The position numbers and the translations under genes are program-made. Below, piece after piece: positions 9,862-19,268 of a stretch of 64,000 bases of DNA. The first letter of the stretch is position 1. The number at the start of each line of letters is the position of its first letter. This DNA comes from Paraburkholderia lacunae (lineage in GTDB: Bacteria > Pseudomonadota > Gammaproteobacteria > Burkholderiales > Burkholderiaceae). The notes beneath the pieces were generated by a model. It had not been told where the DNA came from and ran no database searches. It saw only the letters and a list, made by a program, of their open reading frames with translations. The DNA is taken from assembly GCF_003353175.1 (NCBI RefSeq), contig NZ_QHKS01000001.1, positions 434,001-498,000 of the forward strand, in the 5' to 3' direction.

Positions 9862-10443
9862 ATGATCGGTCGCATTGCCGGCGTTCTGCTGGAAAAAAAC
9901 CCACCGCATCTTCTCGTCGACTGCAACGGCGTCGGCTACGAAGTCGATGTGCCGATGAGCACGTTCTACAACCTGCCCTCCGCCGGCGAACGCGTCGTGC
10001 TGCTCACGCAAATGATCGTGCGCGAGGACGCCCATCTGCTGTACGGCTTCGGCACCGCCGAGGAACGCACCACCTTCCGCGAACTGCTGAAGATCAGCGG
10101 CATCGGCGCGCGCATGGCGCTCGCGGTGCTGTCGGGCATGAGCGTGCACGAACTGGCGCAGACCGTCACGATGCAGGACGCAGCGCGTCTGACGCGCGTG
10201 CCGGGCATCGGCAAGAAGACGGCCGAGCGGCTGCTCCTCGAACTGAAGGGCAAGATCGGCGCCGATCTCGGCGCAATGGCGGGCGCGGCGTCGGCATCCG
10301 GTCACGCCTCCGATATCCTGAACGCACTGCTCGCATTGGGTTACTCCGAAAAAGAAGCGTTAGCAGCCATCAAGAACGTGCCGGCCGGCACCGGCGTTTC
10401 CGAGGGCATCAAGCTTGCGTTGAAGGCGCTATCGAAGGGCTGA
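9862..10443 (+). CDS. ruvA: Holliday junction branch-migration protein RuvA
   Basis: Tetrameric junction-binding protein that loads the RuvB motor. 193 residues: N-terminal OB fold ([12 protein letters not shown] to about 65), tandem helix-hairpin-helix motifs ([16 protein letters not shown] and [19 protein letters not shown]), a flexible linker, and the RuvB-binding C-terminal domain (about 145-193, starting at [17 protein letters not shown]). The start at 9862 matches the family N-terminus. ruvB begins 159 bases later from what looks like its own promoter. Confidence 0.97.
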   Translation: MIGRIAGVLLEKNPPHLLVDCNGVGYEVDVPMSTFYNLPSAGERVVLLTQMIVREDAHLLYGFGTAEERTTFRELLKISGIGARMALAVLSGMSVHELAQTVTMQDAARLTRVPGIGKKTAERLLLELKGKIGADLGAMAGAASASGHASDILNALLALGYSEKEALAAIKNVPAGTGVSEGIKLALKALSKG

Positions 10444-10590
10444 ACAAAGGTTGAACCTCAGGCCTCGGCGGTTAGCGCCGCGCGGGTCAGCTAATGCTTC
10501 GCACACGCCGGCCTGCCGCGCACCCTGGCCATCCGGCCAGGTTCTGCAACGGGCGGCCTGCCAAGGGGGTTTCCTGCGGGGCGCGCGCGG

Positions 10591-10596
10591 TACAAT
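10591..10596 (+). promoter_or_regulatory. -10 element placed for a leaderless ruvB transcript
   Basis: TACAAT ends six bases before the ruvB ATG at 10603, the same geometry as at pepP. Transcription would start at about the A of the ATG. No -35 consensus is obvious and no Shine-Dalgarno site precedes the gene. Confidence 0.5.
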
Positions 10597-10602
10597 GGCC
10601 GC

Positions 10603-11667
10603 ATGATCGAAACCGACAAACTCGCCGCCGAGCGCATCATCGCGGCCACGCCCGTCTCGCCGAACGAAGAAGCGTTCGAGCGGGCGTTGCGCCCGCGCCA
10701 GCTCGACGAATATGTCGGGCAGGAAAAGGTGCGCGGCCAGCTGGAAATTTTCATCGAGGCCGCCAAACGCCGTTCCGAATCGCTCGACCACGTCTTGCTG
10801 TTCGGGCCGCCCGGCCTCGGCAAGACCACGCTCGCGCACATCATCGCGCGGGAAATGGGCGTCAATCTGCGGCAAACGTCCGGCCCGGTGCTCGAACGAG
10901 CGGGCGACCTCGCCGCACTGCTCACCAACCTCGAAGCCAACGACGTTTTATTCATCGACGAAATTCACCGGCTTTCTCCGGTCGTCGAGGAAATTCTGTA
11001 CCCGGCGTTGGAGGATTATCAGATCGACATCATGATCGGCGAGGGGCCGGCCGCGCGCAGCGTGAAGCTGGACCTGCAGCCGTTCACGCTGGTCGGCGCG
11101 ACTACCCGTGCGGGCATGCTGACCAATCCGTTGCGCGACCGCTTCGGCATCGTCTCGCGGCTCGAGTTCTATAACGCTGAGGAACTGGCGCGTATCGTCA
11201 CGCGTTCGGCGTCGCTGCTAAAAGCGCAGATCCATCCGGACGGAGCGTTCGAGATCGCGAGGCGCGCACGCGGCACGCCACGGATCGCGAACCGGCTGCT
11301 GCGGCGCGTGCGCGATTACGCCGAAGTCAAAGCGGACGGCAACATCACCGCGCAGGTGGCGGACGCGGCGCTCAGAATGCTCGACGTGGACGCGGTCGGC
11401 TTCGACCTGATGGACCGCAAGCTGCTCGAAGCGATCCTGCACAAGTTCGACGGCGGCCCGGTCGGCGTCGACAACCTGGCGGCGGCGATCGGCGAAGAGC
11501 GCGACACGATCGAAGACGTGCTCGAACCGTATCTGATCCAGCAAGGCTTTCTGCAACGTACGCCGCGCGGCCGGATCGCCACGCTGCTGACATACCGGCA
11601 CTTCGGCCTCGCCGCGCCGGACGCGTCGAGCACGCTGCCCGGCCTGTGGGATTCGGCCGCGACCTGA
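10603..11667 (+). CDS. ruvB: Holliday junction branch-migration ATPase RuvB
   Basis: Hexameric AAA+ motor that drives branch migration with RuvA. 354 residues. Walker A is [10 protein letters not shown] (about residues 68-77), Walker B is [10 protein letters not shown], and the sensor-1 region reads [18 protein letters not shown]. The C-terminal winged helix binds DNA (about 275-340). An N-terminal extension of about 20 residues before the core is usual in Burkholderia. The gene is separated from ruvA by 159 bases and has a -10 box immediately before its start. Confidence 0.97.
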   Translation: MIETDKLAAERIIAATPVSPNEEAFERALRPRQLDEYVGQEKVRGQLEIFIEAAKRRSESLDHVLLFGPPGLGKTTLAHIIAREMGVNLRQTSGPVLERAGDLAALLTNLEANDVLFIDEIHRLSPVVEEILYPALEDYQIDIMIGEGPAARSVKLDLQPFTLVGATTRAGMLTNPLRDRFGIVSRLEFYNAEELARIVTRSASLLKAQIHPDGAFEIARRARGTPRIANRLLRRVRDYAEVKADGNITAQVADAALRMLDVDAVGFDLMDRKLLEAILHKFDGGPVGVDNLAAAIGEERDTIEDVLEPYLIQQGFLQRTPRGRIATLLTYRHFGLAAPDASSTLPGLWDSAAT

Positions 11668-11763
11668 GCGGGCTTATGCGGCGCGTGAGGCTGATCTAAC
11701 GATGTCCGATCGAGCGAGGCAACCCACCTCGCGTTGCGTTAGCGCTGATCGAACGGGTCAAAT

Positions 11764-11793
11764 GGATTTAAACGGATTTAGACGGATTCAACC
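11764..11793 (+). repeat. Three 10-bp direct repeats after ruvB
   Basis: Three consecutive units of the form GGATTYARMC (GGATTTAAAC, GGATTTAGAC, GGATTCAACC) in the 260-base gap between ruvB and the convergent phosphatase gene. The period equals one helical turn. No function is evident, and the rest of the gap shows nothing else. Confidence 0.5.
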
Positions 11794-11927
11794 TGACTTG
11801 ACCGGCGTTGCGGCCGACGGCCGACCGTATCGCGCAAGCGATGCCGCTCTGCCGACATGGGTTCATATAACGGAAGCATCGAGCTGCGTGACTGCGCACT
11901 TGCGGTATGTGAACCCGTCGCTGCCGG

Positions 11928-12599
11928 TTAGCGCCCCGGCTCCGGAACCTTTCTGAAGCTGTCGTCTTCGCCCGGCGCGTCGAGATGCGCCACGTCCGCC
12001 CACGACACGAGCGTGGCCTTGTCTCCGTCGAAGTCCACCACGTTCACGCTCGTGTTCAGCAACGCGTAATTGCGCGGCGCGTCGAGTGGCAAACCGCTGG
12101 CAAACCGGCGCACACAATCGAGCACGCCGCCATGCGCGACGCACGCAATCCGCCCGCCAGGATGCGCGGCCGCGATCGGCTCTATCGCGTGCAGCACGCG
12201 GTGAAAGAACGAGCGTTGCGATTCACCGTCCGGCGGCGCAAAACCCGGATCGCGGGTTTGCCAGTGCGCATATTCGTCGGGAAAACGGACGGCGATCTCG
12301 TCGCTGTCATGCCCCTGGAACGCGCCGTATGAACGCTCGCGCAGACCTTCGCGCAGTTGCAGCGGCAAGCCGAGCGTATCCGCGATCGGTTGCGCCGTTT
12401 GCTGCGCGCGTTGCAGATCGCTCGAATAGATTGCGTCGAGCCGCGCACCCTGCTTCACTTCATCGGCAATGCGGCGTGCGAGGCGTTGCGCTTGCACCAG
12501 ACCCGTTGTGGCGAGTGGAATGTCAATGTGCCCCTGGATGCGCTTGATGCGATTCCAGTCGGTTTCGCCGTGCCGGATAAACAGGATCTGCGTGGTCAT
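11928..12599 (-). CDS. Histidine phosphatase family protein
   Basis: 223-residue phosphoglycerate-mutase-like protein. The phospho-acceptor motif is FIRHGETDWN with His10, and the second catalytic histidine is His156 in VAHGGVLDC. The substrate-side segment YSSDLQRAQQTA is also present. The family includes GpmB, CobC and broad sugar-phosphate phosphatases; the sequence does not single one out. It sits 100 bases from dtd on the same strand and may share its transcript. Confidence 0.85.
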   Translation of the reverse strand: MTTQILFIRHGETDWNRIKRIQGHIDIPLATTGLVQAQRLARRIADEVKQGARLDAIYSSDLQRAQQTAQPIADTLGLPLQLREGLRERSYGAFQGHDSDEIAVRFPDEYAHWQTRDPGFAPPDGESQRSFFHRVLHAIEPIAAAHPGGRIACVAHGGVLDCVRRFASGLPLDAPRNYALLNTSVNVVDFDGDKATLVSWADVAHLDAPGEDDSFRKVPEPGR

Positions 12600-12699
12600 G
12601 GGATGAAATTGGGCGCCAGTGGCCGGTTATGCCGAGCCGCTATTGTCGCAAAAAGCAGTGGGGATCGATGCGCACCCCGGCGTGCGCATCGTGAGACGT

Positions 12700-13167
12700 T
12701 CAGGCGCGCGTCTGCAGCCAGAACGTAACCGGTCCGTCATTGACGAGCGACACCTGCATGTCGGCGCCGAATTCGCCGGTCTCGACGATCGGATGCTTTG
12801 CGCGTGCCGACGAGACGAAGTAATCGAACAGGCGCTTGCCTTCGTCAGGCGGCGCTGCCGGCGTGAAGCTCGGGCGCAGGCCGCTGTTCGTGTCCGCGGC
12901 CAGCGTGAACTGCGAAACGAGCAGCAGACCGCCCGCGCGCCCGGCGCCGTCGAGATTCTGTACAGACAGATTCATCTTGCCGGCCGCGTCGCTGAACACG
13001 CGGTAGCCGAGCACTTTCGCCAGCAGCCGATCGGCCACTGCGTCGGTGTCGCCGCGCTCGGCGCATACGAGCGCGAGCAGCCCCGCTTCGATGGCGCCGG
13101 TCACACGGTCGCCGACGCGCACTTCCGCGCGCCGCACGCGTTGGATCAGCGCAATCAACGGCGCCAC
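12700..13167 (-). CDS. dtd: D-aminoacyl-tRNA deacylase
   Basis: Removes D-amino acids (and glycine mischarged on tRNA-Ala in the family) from tRNA. 155 residues, with both signature motifs: SQFTLA (85-90) and the cis Gly-Pro motif NDGPVTFW (143-150) that excludes L-substrates. It lies 36 bases downstream of tyrS on the same strand. The pairing makes sense because tyrosyl-tRNA synthetase is a known source of D-Tyr-tRNA, the substrate for which this family was first found. Confidence 0.95.
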   Translation of the reverse strand: MAPLIALIQRVRRAEVRVGDRVTGAIEAGLLALVCAERGDTDAVADRLLAKVLGYRVFSDAAGKMNLSVQNLDGAGRAGGLLLVSQFTLAADTNSGLRPSFTPAAPPDEGKRLFDYFVSSARAKHPIVETGEFGADMQVSLVNDGPVTFWLQTRA

Positions 13168-13203
13168 TCCGGACGATGCAACGCCTGAATCATCATGGAG
13201 CCA

Positions 13204-14448
13204 TCAAGCCGTCAGCGTGACGCGCGCAAAGCGGCGCTTGCCGACCTGCACGACGAACTCGCCGGCTTCGACCTTCAGGCCCTTGTCGGACACGGTCGCG
13301 CCGTCGATCTTCACGCCGCCCTGCTCGATGTTGCGCAGCGCTTCGCTGGTCGACGGCACGAGGTTGGCCTGCTTGAGCAGCTGGCCGATCGCGAGCGGTG
13401 CACCCGCGAGCGTCACCGCCGGGATGTCGTCCGGCACGCCGCCCTTCGCGCGATGGTTGAAGTCCTCGAGCGCGCGCTCGGCGTCGGCCTGCGAGTGGAA
13501 GCGCGCGACGATTTCCTGGCCGAGCATCACCTTGAAATCACGCGGATTGCGACCCGCTTCGATCTCGCGCCTGAAGCCGGCGATCTCTTCCATCGGCCGG
13601 AACGACAGCAGCTCGAAGTAACGCCACATCAACGTATCGGAAATGCTCATCAGCTTGCCGAACATGTCCGTCGGCTTTTCGCTGATGCCGATATAGTTGT
13701 TCTTCGACTTCGACATCTTTTCGACGCCGTCGAGCCCTTCGAGCAGCGGCATCGTCAAGATGCACTGCTGCTCCTGGCCGTATTGCTTCTGCAGTTCGCG
13801 GCCCACCAGCAGATTGAATTTCTGGTCCGTGCCGCCGAGTTCCAGGTCGGCATTCAGCGCGACCGAGTCGTAGCCTTGCATCAACGGGTACAGGAACTCG
13901 TGAATCGAGATCGGCATGCCGCTCTGATAACGCTTGGTGAAATCTTCACGCTCGAGAATGCGCGCCACCGTGTAGCGCGACGCGAGCTTGATCATGCCGT
14001 CGGCGCCAAGCGGCATCGACCACTCGCTGTTGTAGCGGATTTCCGTCTTTTCGCGATCGAGCACCAGGGCGGCCTGCTCGAAATAGGTCTTGGCGTTCGA
14101 TTCGATCTGCTCGCGCGTGAGCGGCGGGCGCGTGGCGTTACGGCCCGACGGATCGCCGATCAGCGACGTGAAATCGCCGATCAGGAAGATCACCGTGTGG
14201 CCGAGATCCTGCAGCTGACGCATCTTGTTCAGTACGACCGTGTGGCCGACGTGGATATCAGGGGCGGTCGGATCGAGCCCGAGCTTGATGCGCAGCGGTG
14301 TGCCGGTCGCCTGGCTCTTCGCGAGCTTTTGCGCGAATTCGTCTTCGATCAGCAGTTCGTCGACGCCGCGCTTCGTGACGGCGAGCGCATGACGGACTTC
14401 GTCGGTGATCGGGAAGGCGGGGCTTGGCTTAGTGGACTCGGTGCTCAT
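13204..14448 (-). CDS. tyrS: Tyrosyl-tRNA synthetase
   Basis: Class I synthetase charging tRNA-Tyr. 414 residues from MSTESTKPS. The HIGH motif is HVGH (66-69) after [10 protein letters not shown], the KMSKS motif is exact (near residue 243), and an S4 RNA-binding domain closes the protein (about 345-410, with [16 protein letters not shown]). The start at 14448 avoids a 38-residue low-conservation head. It leads a probable tyrS-dtd unit and is divergent from anmK. Confidence 0.96.
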   Translation of the reverse strand: MSTESTKPSPAFPITDEVRHALAVTKRGVDELLIEDEFAQKLAKSQATGTPLRIKLGLDPTAPDIHVGHTVVLNKMRQLQDLGHTVIFLIGDFTSLIGDPSGRNATRPPLTREQIESNAKTYFEQAALVLDREKTEIRYNSEWSMPLGADGMIKLASRYTVARILEREDFTKRYQSGMPISIHEFLYPLMQGYDSVALNADLELGGTDQKFNLLVGRELQKQYGQEQQCILTMPLLEGLDGVEKMSKSKNNYIGISEKPTDMFGKLMSISDTLMWRYFELLSFRPMEEIAGFRREIEAGRNPRDFKVMLGQEIVARFHSQADAERALEDFNHRAKGGVPDDIPAVTLAGAPLAIGQLLKQANLVPSTSEALRNIEQGGVKIDGATVSDKGLKVEAGEFVVQVGKRRFARVTLTA

Positions 14449-14718
14449 GCTGGAAACGTGAAGTCGCGAAAAAAGGAGATTGTCCCATAGATGCGCGCCG
14501 CAGCGCCCACTGACTCCGCCACAAGGCGCGCTTCGCAGGTCGATTTGCCGATTCGGACGCAAATCAGGCGCGCTTCAAGCACAGTTCGAGCACGGTTCGA
14601 GCCCAAAACAGGCACGAGGCCGTCACCAGGCCGGCATCACAAAGCTTTATGTTCCTCCTCGCTTGCGTCGATAATCTGCTAAAACGGATCGCAACGAATC
14701 ATCGAGAGGAGCAGCAAC

Positions 14719-15849
14719 GTGGCGCAAGACCCTGCAGACGGCGTCTACTTTGGACTGATGTCCGGCACGAGCATGGACGGTGTGGATGGCGTGGCCGTCG
14801 AATTTGCCAAAGGGAAACCGCCGGTTGTACGGGCCGAGGCGTTCGTCGGCTTCGCGGCAGGTTTGCGCGAGGCGCTGTTCGCGCTGCAACAGCCGGGCGA
14901 CAACGAGATCGAACGTGAAGCGCTGGCGGCCAATGCGCTCGCCACCCGCTACACGGTGTGCTGCCACGAACTCATGCGCTGCGCCGGATTGTCCGCCGAC
15001 GACGTCCGTGCGATCGGCGTGCATGGCCAGACTGTGCGGCATCGGCCGGGGAAAGGCTATACGCGACAGATCAACAACCCGGCACTACTCGCGGAAATGA
15101 CGCACATCGACGTGATCGCCGACTTCCGCAGCCGCGACGTCGCGGCCGGCGGCCAGGGCGCGCCGCTGGTGCCGGCGTTTCACGCAACGGTATTCGGCGC
15201 GAAGAACGAAACCCGGGTGGTCTGCAATCTTGGCGGCATCAGCAACATCACAATTCTGAACGCGGCAGGCAGCGTACGCGGCTTCGACTGCGGTCCGGCC
15301 AATGCGTTGCTCGACGAGTGGGCGCAGCGCCATCTCGGCAAACCTTTCGACGAAAACGGCCATTTCGCGGCGGACGGCCAGGTCGACCGCACGCTGCTCA
15401 ATGCCTTGCTCGACGAGCCCTTTTTCGCGCAACAGCCGCCCAAAAGCACCGGCCGCGACCTGTTCAACGCCGAGTGGCTCGACGCGAAACTCCAACCGTT
15501 CAGCGCGCTCGCCCCCGCTGACGTGCAAGCGACGCTGACCGCGCTGACCGCGGTGACGGTTGCGCGCGAGATCGAGCGTCATGCGTCGGATGCCAGGGCT
15601 GTCTACGTGTGTGGCGGCGGTGCGCGCAATCCGGAGCTGCTGAAGGCGCTGAAGGCGGCGCTGGAGGAAAGCGGTGTAAGCGGCGTGCCGGTGCTGACCA
15701 CCAACGCGCTAGGCGTGCCACCGAGTCAGGTCGAGCCGCTGGCGTTCGCGTGGCTGGCCATGCGCTGCATGGCGCGCCTGCCGGGCAATTTGCCGGCAGT
15801 AACCGGCGCTGCGGGCGAACGCGTACTGGGTGCCATCTATCCGCGCTGA
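14719..15849 (+). CDS. anmK: Anhydro-N-acetylmuramic acid kinase
   Basis: Phosphorylates and opens 1,6-anhydro-MurNAc in cell-wall recycling. 376 residues. The ATP-binding start [16 protein letters not shown], the [16 protein letters not shown] segment, [10 protein letters not shown] and [13 protein letters not shown] are all family motifs. The start is GTG at 14719, with an AGAGGAGC site a few bases upstream; this beats any ATG in frame. It is a single gene, divergent from tyrS, and ends near a terminator shared with erpA. Confidence 0.94.
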   Translation: MAQDPADGVYFGLMSGTSMDGVDGVAVEFAKGKPPVVRAEAFVGFAAGLREALFALQQPGDNEIEREALAANALATRYTVCCHELMRCAGLSADDVRAIGVHGQTVRHRPGKGYTRQINNPALLAEMTHIDVIADFRSRDVAAGGQGAPLVPAFHATVFGAKNETRVVCNLGGISNITILNAAGSVRGFDCGPANALLDEWAQRHLGKPFDENGHFAADGQVDRTLLNALLDEPFFAQQPPKSTGRDLFNAEWLDAKLQPFSALAPADVQATLTALTAVTVAREIERHASDARAVYVCGGGARNPELLKALKAALEESGVSGVPVLTTNALGVPPSQVEPLAFAWLAMRCMARLPGNLPAVTGAAGERVLGAIYPR

Positions 15850-15902
15850 CCGCGCGTTTTCCGTTCGCGCGTTTTCCGTTCGTTTTACGCTCACGGAATA
15901 AG

Positions 15903-15926
15903 AAAACGGGGCCAAAGCCCCGTTTT
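15903..15926. terminator. Bidirectional terminator between anmK and erpA
   Basis: Perfect 10-bp stem AAAACGGGGC / GCCCCGTTTT with a four-base loop. U-rich sequence follows in both directions, so it can stop the plus-strand anmK and the minus-strand erpA transcripts. Confidence 0.8.
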
Positions 15927-15950
15927 AACAACCTGCCGCTCGACTTGCCA

Positions 15951-16316
15951 TCAAACCGAGAACGACGAGCCACAACCGCAGGTGGTCGTAGCATTCGGGT
16001 TCTTGATGACGAACTGCGCGCCGTTGATGTCGTCTTTGTAGTCGATCTCAGCGCCGACTAGATACTGGTAGCTCATCGAATCGATCAGCAGCTGGACGCC
16101 GCTCTTGTTCATCACGGTGTCGTCTTCGTTGACGGCTTCGTCGAACGTAAAACCGTACTGAAAGCCCGAGCAGCCGCCGCCCTGCACGAATACGCGCAGT
16201 TTCAGGTCCGCGTTGCCTTCTTCTTCGATCAGTTGCTTGACCTTGTCAGCCGCTGCGTCGGTAAAGACGAAGGGGGCGGGCATCTCGGTCACGGGTGTTT
16301 CGGTGACTGCGTTCAT
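15951..16316 (-). CDS. erpA: A-type iron-sulfur cluster insertion protein ErpA
   Basis: A-type carrier that delivers Fe-S clusters to apoproteins. 121 residues with the three conserved cysteines: Cys49 ([11 protein letters not shown]) and Cys113/Cys115 near the C-terminus ([11 protein letters not shown]). The N-terminal 15 residues are variable. It lies downstream of rplM-rpsI on the same strand, but a terminator stands between them, so it is probably transcribed on its own. The E/D residues typical of ErpA over IscA were not used for the call; context in Burkholderia favours ErpA. Confidence 0.93.
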   Translation of the reverse strand: MNAVTETPVTEMPAPFVFTDAAADKVKQLIEEEGNADLKLRVFVQGGGCSGFQYGFTFDEAVNEDDTVMNKSGVQLLIDSMSYQYLVGAEIDYKDDINGAQFVIKNPNATTTCGCGSSFSV

Positions 16317-16436
16317 TCGAACTCTCCAAAAAACTTCTAACCGCTATTGTAGGGCTGATCTCAATATCGTGCTGAAGCCCACAAAATCAATGGGTTCTTC
16401 CCGCGACTCTCGTCCCGCGGCGTGGGCGCGGCCAAT

Positions 16437-16472
16437 AAAAAAGCCGCCTTCGCGAAAGCGTCGGCGGCTTTT
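16437..16472 (-). terminator. Terminator of the rplM-rpsI operon
   Basis: On the minus strand an AAAAGCCGCC / GGCGGCTTTT stem with a 14-base loop, followed by U residues. It lies 41 bases past the rpsI stop. Confidence 0.8.
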
Positions 16473-16512
16473 GCTGCGCTCTGGCCCAAGAGCCGGATCG
16501 CACCCGAAGCGA

Positions 16513-16905
16513 TTAACGCTTCGAGAATTGCTTCCTGCGGCGTGCCTTGTGGAAGCCGACCTTCTTACGTTCGACTTCACGAGCATCACGCGTCACGAAG
16601 CCAGCATTCGACAGAGCCGGCTTCAGCGTTGCGTCATAGTCCATCAGCGCGCGGGTGATGCCGTGGCGAACCGCACCGGCTTGACCCGTTTCACCGCCAC
16701 CCGTCACGTTGACCTTGATGTCGAACGTAGCAGCGTGGTTCGTGAGTTCCAGCGGCTGACGCACGATCATCAGCGACGTTTCGCGCGAGAAGTAGTCGGC
16801 GATAGGCTTGCCGTTCACAACGATGTCGCCCTTGCCTGCCTTGATGAACACACGTGCGACGGCGCTCTTGCGGCGGCCCGTGCCGTAATTCCAGTTACCG
16901 ATCAT
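16513..16905 (-). CDS. rpsI: 30S ribosomal protein S9
   Basis: 130 residues, full length. Family hallmarks are the [13 protein letters not shown] start, [19 protein letters not shown] in the middle and the basic tail ending KQFSKR, which reaches the P-site tRNA. It begins 11 bases after rplM, the universal rplM-rpsI operon, and ends at a terminator (16437-16472). Confidence 0.98.
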   Translation of the reverse strand: MIGNWNYGTGRRKSAVARVFIKAGKGDIVVNGKPIADYFSRETSLMIVRQPLELTNHAATFDIKVNVTGGGETGQAGAVRHGITRALMDYDATLKPALSNAGFVTRDAREVERKKVGFHKARRRKQFSKR

Positions 16906-16916
16906 GTGGGCTCCCC

Positions 16917-17345
16917 TTAGATCTCGAGCGCTTTCGGCTGCTGTGCCGAATGCGGATGCGTTGCTTCGGCGTAGACCTTCAGCTTCTTGATCATCGCGTA
17001 GCCGAGCGGGCCCTTCGGCAGCATGCCCTTGACCGCTTTCTCGAGCGCGCGGCCCGGGAAGCGTTCCTGCATCTTGCCGAACGTCGTTTCATAGATACCG
17101 CCCGGGTAACCCGAGTGACGGTAGTACTTCTTGTCAGTAACCTTATTGCCCGTGACTTTCAGCTTGCCGGCGTTGATAACGATGATGAAATCACCGGTGT
17201 CGACGTGGGGAGTGAATTCAGGCTTGTGCTTGCCGCGAAGACGGTGTGCCACTTCGCTGGCGACACGCCCGAGAACCTTATCCGTCGCGTCAATCACGTA
17301 CCATTCGCGCGTCACCTCATGGGCTTTTGCGGAAAACGTCTTCAT
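16917..17345 (-). CDS. rplM: 50S ribosomal protein L13
   Basis: 142 residues from [19 protein letters not shown]. Core motifs are [32 protein letters not shown] and the [17 protein letters not shown] end. The start is set by the conserved N-terminus, with AT-rich sequence just before it. It is the first gene of the rplM-rpsI operon. The 5' region (17346-17650) should hold its promoter, but no box was clear. Confidence 0.98.
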   Translation of the reverse strand: MKTFSAKAHEVTREWYVIDATDKVLGRVASEVAHRLRGKHKPEFTPHVDTGDFIIVINAGKLKVTGNKVTDKKYYRHSGYPGGIYETTFGKMQERFPGRALEKAVKGMLPKGPLGYAMIKKLKVYAEATHPHSAQQPKALEI

Positions 17346-17802
17346 GATCGATCCAAAAAAATTGCTGCGCCCTATGTTTTTCCTGCTTGTAGTGTGCGCA
17401 TCGAGGCGCGTGCAGGCTCTCCCTGTTCTTCCTCCGCGGGCACGAATGCGGAAAAGCCTTGGATTATAAGGGAAAATTGCGCAGCAAGTCAAAAGCCGCC
17501 GGAGCACGTCGAAACCGGCCCGCCCCGGTCAACCCGCCTCCGAACGCTCCTCGCGCGACGGCGCGGCATGTGCCGCCGCGCAACGCCGAACCCCGGCGCG
17601 CCTAGGACGGCCGGCCCGCAACAGTCCCCGGTTGAGCCGCCCAACCATCTCGAATAGGGTGGGAACGCGTTGAACAGCGCTCAAGCCGATCTCAAATCCC
17701 AGACTGGCTGAGCATCTCGGCACTGACCAACCGGGCATCGGATTGATCCGGTTGATCCATCAACCACTTCGGTGTCACCGGCAAGCCGGCAAAACGCGGG
17801 CG

Positions 17803-17832
17803 AAAAAAAACCCGAACGAGCGGTTCGGGTTT
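17803..17832 (-). terminator. Terminator of the small RNA
   Basis: AAACCCGAAC / GTTCGGGTTT stem (17808-17817 with 17823-17832), five-base loop, eight U residues on the minus strand. Confidence 0.88.
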
Positions 17833-17892
17833 AATCCACCAAAGGAGGAGGTGGAGGAGACAGCGGAGGTTGCAGAACTGCTGCAACCGATG
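17803..17892 (-). ncRNA. Candidate anti-Shine-Dalgarno small RNA
   Basis: A complete small transcription unit with no gene on it. On the minus strand a TTGCGT -35 and a perfect TATAAT -10 (17899-17904) are separated by 17 bases. About seven bases later an RNA of about 90 nt would start. Its 5' hairpin is an 8-bp stem (17868-17875 with 17881-17888). Next comes a C/U-rich single-stranded stretch holding CTCCTCC and CCTCCTCC (17841-17860). It ends in a 10-bp terminator stem with an eight-U tail. The middle is complementary to ribosome-binding sites. The layout recalls the Betaproteobacteria toxic small RNA family reported from cloning-toxicity screens; that match is from memory, not a search. 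Confidence 0.72.
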
Positions 17893-17898
17893 GGATCG

Positions 17899-17927
17899 AT
17901 TATATGAGGCCCCCTTGTGCGACGCAA
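17899..17927 (-). promoter_or_regulatory. Sigma-70 promoter of the small RNA
   Basis: TTGCGT (17922-17927), 17-base spacer, TATAAT (17899-17904) read on the minus strand. This is among the best-formed promoters in the window. An inverted repeat at 17956-17976 lies about 30-50 bases upstream. Confidence 0.65.
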
Positions 17928-17955
17928 GAACATTTGCATTGCGAAATGCGATTTC

Positions 17956-17976
17956 ATTATGTGAGATTCACAATAA
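17956..17976. promoter_or_regulatory. Inverted repeat upstream of the small RNA
   Basis: The core TGTGA-GAT-TCACA (arms of five, three-base centre) lies in an AT-rich stretch, and the wider arms are nearly symmetric. It sits between the sRNA promoter and the osmC-family gene. The spacing (N3) differs from a CRP/FNR site. The regulator is unknown. Confidence 0.35.
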
Positions 17977-18182
17977 CCTGCCATCACACCGGAAATTCTC
18001 TTTTAAATCAAATATAAAATCGCCACGGAGCGGCTGCGAAGGTCGACATCGACTAGAGTAAAACCCCTAAATTCATCAGGGCATTCCCGAATCCGCGGAA
18101 CGTACCGCACCGCAACACGCAAGCGGTCATTGCGCATAATTTCTCACCGAAGTCCCTCCGGGCGGATACGCAAACGCCGGGC

Positions 18183-18188
18183 TACAAT
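18183..18188 (+). promoter_or_regulatory. Possible -10 of the OsmC gene
   Basis: TACAAT 38 bases before the chosen start at 18227, giving a short leader that contains the GGTGGAG ribosome site. Confidence 0.4.
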
Positions 18189-18226
18189 GCCGTCTCGAAG
18201 ACAAGCGACGCGCGGTGGAGCACAGC

Positions 18227-18649
18227 ATGGAATGCAAAGTGAGCTGGATGGGGCAAGACGGGATGGCGTTCGCCGCCGAGACGGGCAGCGGCCATCTGGT
18301 CATGATGGACGGCGCGCCGGAAGGCGGCGGCCGCAATCTCGCGCCGCGTCCGATGGAAATGGTACTGCTCGGCACAGGCGGCTGCACGGCTTACGACGTC
18401 GTGATGATCCTGAAGAAAAGCCGCCAGGAAGTGGCCGGTTGCTCGGTGACGCTGAAGGCCGAACGCGCAAGCGAAGATCCGAAGGTGTTCACCAAGATCC
18501 ACTTCCACTTCACCGTGACCGGCAAGAATCTGAACCCGGCTACCGTCGAGCGGGCCATCAATCTGTCGCACGACAAATACTGCTCTGCGTCGATCATGAT
18601 CGCGAAAACGGCCGAACTGTCGCACTCGTTCGATATCGTCGCCAGTTGA
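18227..18649 (+). CDS. OsmC family peroxiredoxin-like protein
   Basis: 140 residues of the OsmC/Ohr fold, closest in form to the YhfA-like branch. The two redox cysteines of the family are present: Cys53 (GTGGCTAYDV) and Cys119 (HDKYCSASIM). The Arg-Pro-Met motif (RPMEMVLLG) precedes the first. Members reduce organic or lipid hydroperoxides. Start chosen at 18227 with GGTGGAG (18214-18220) upstream; a GTG four codons earlier overlaps that site. Flanked by the sRNA and rnpB, both on the other strand. Confidence 0.88.
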   Translation: MECKVSWMGQDGMAFAAETGSGHLVMMDGAPEGGGRNLAPRPMEMVLLGTGGCTAYDVVMILKKSRQEVAGCSVTLKAERASEDPKVFTKIHFHFTVTGKNLNPATVERAINLSHDKYCSASIMIAKTAELSHSFDIVAS

Positions 18650-18706
18650 GCCCGGCGTTTCGGCGCAAATAGCGCTCTTGACGCAGGCAATGGCAGGCAC
18701 CAAAAG

Positions 18707-18741
18707 AAAATGCCGACGTCCACACGGACGCCGGCATTTTT
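18707..18741. terminator. Bidirectional terminator between osmC and rnpB
   Basis: 15-bp stem with one mismatch (18707-18721 with 18726-18740), ACAC loop, T-run on the plus strand and U-rich sequence on the minus strand. It serves the OsmC gene and the 3' side of rnpB. Confidence 0.78.
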
Positions 18742-18749
18742 CATTCAGT

Positions 18750-19166
<417 letters not shown>

Positions 19167-19268
19167 GAGCGGATTTTACCACCGCGACGGGCGGCAAGCG
19201 GCTTGCGCGGTGGAACTAGCCGACCAGGCGGCATCGCTGACGAGGCCCGCGCCGCGCCCGCCGACGCT

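Noticed and set aside
11702..11956. Possible 84-residue gene downstream of ruvB
   Set aside because: No ribosome site, covers the 10-bp repeats and runs into the end of the convergent phosphatase gene; composition not protein-like.
17345..17650. Ribosomal-protein leader with L13 autoregulatory structure
   Set aside because: No structure could be recognised by eye; not enough evidence to list.
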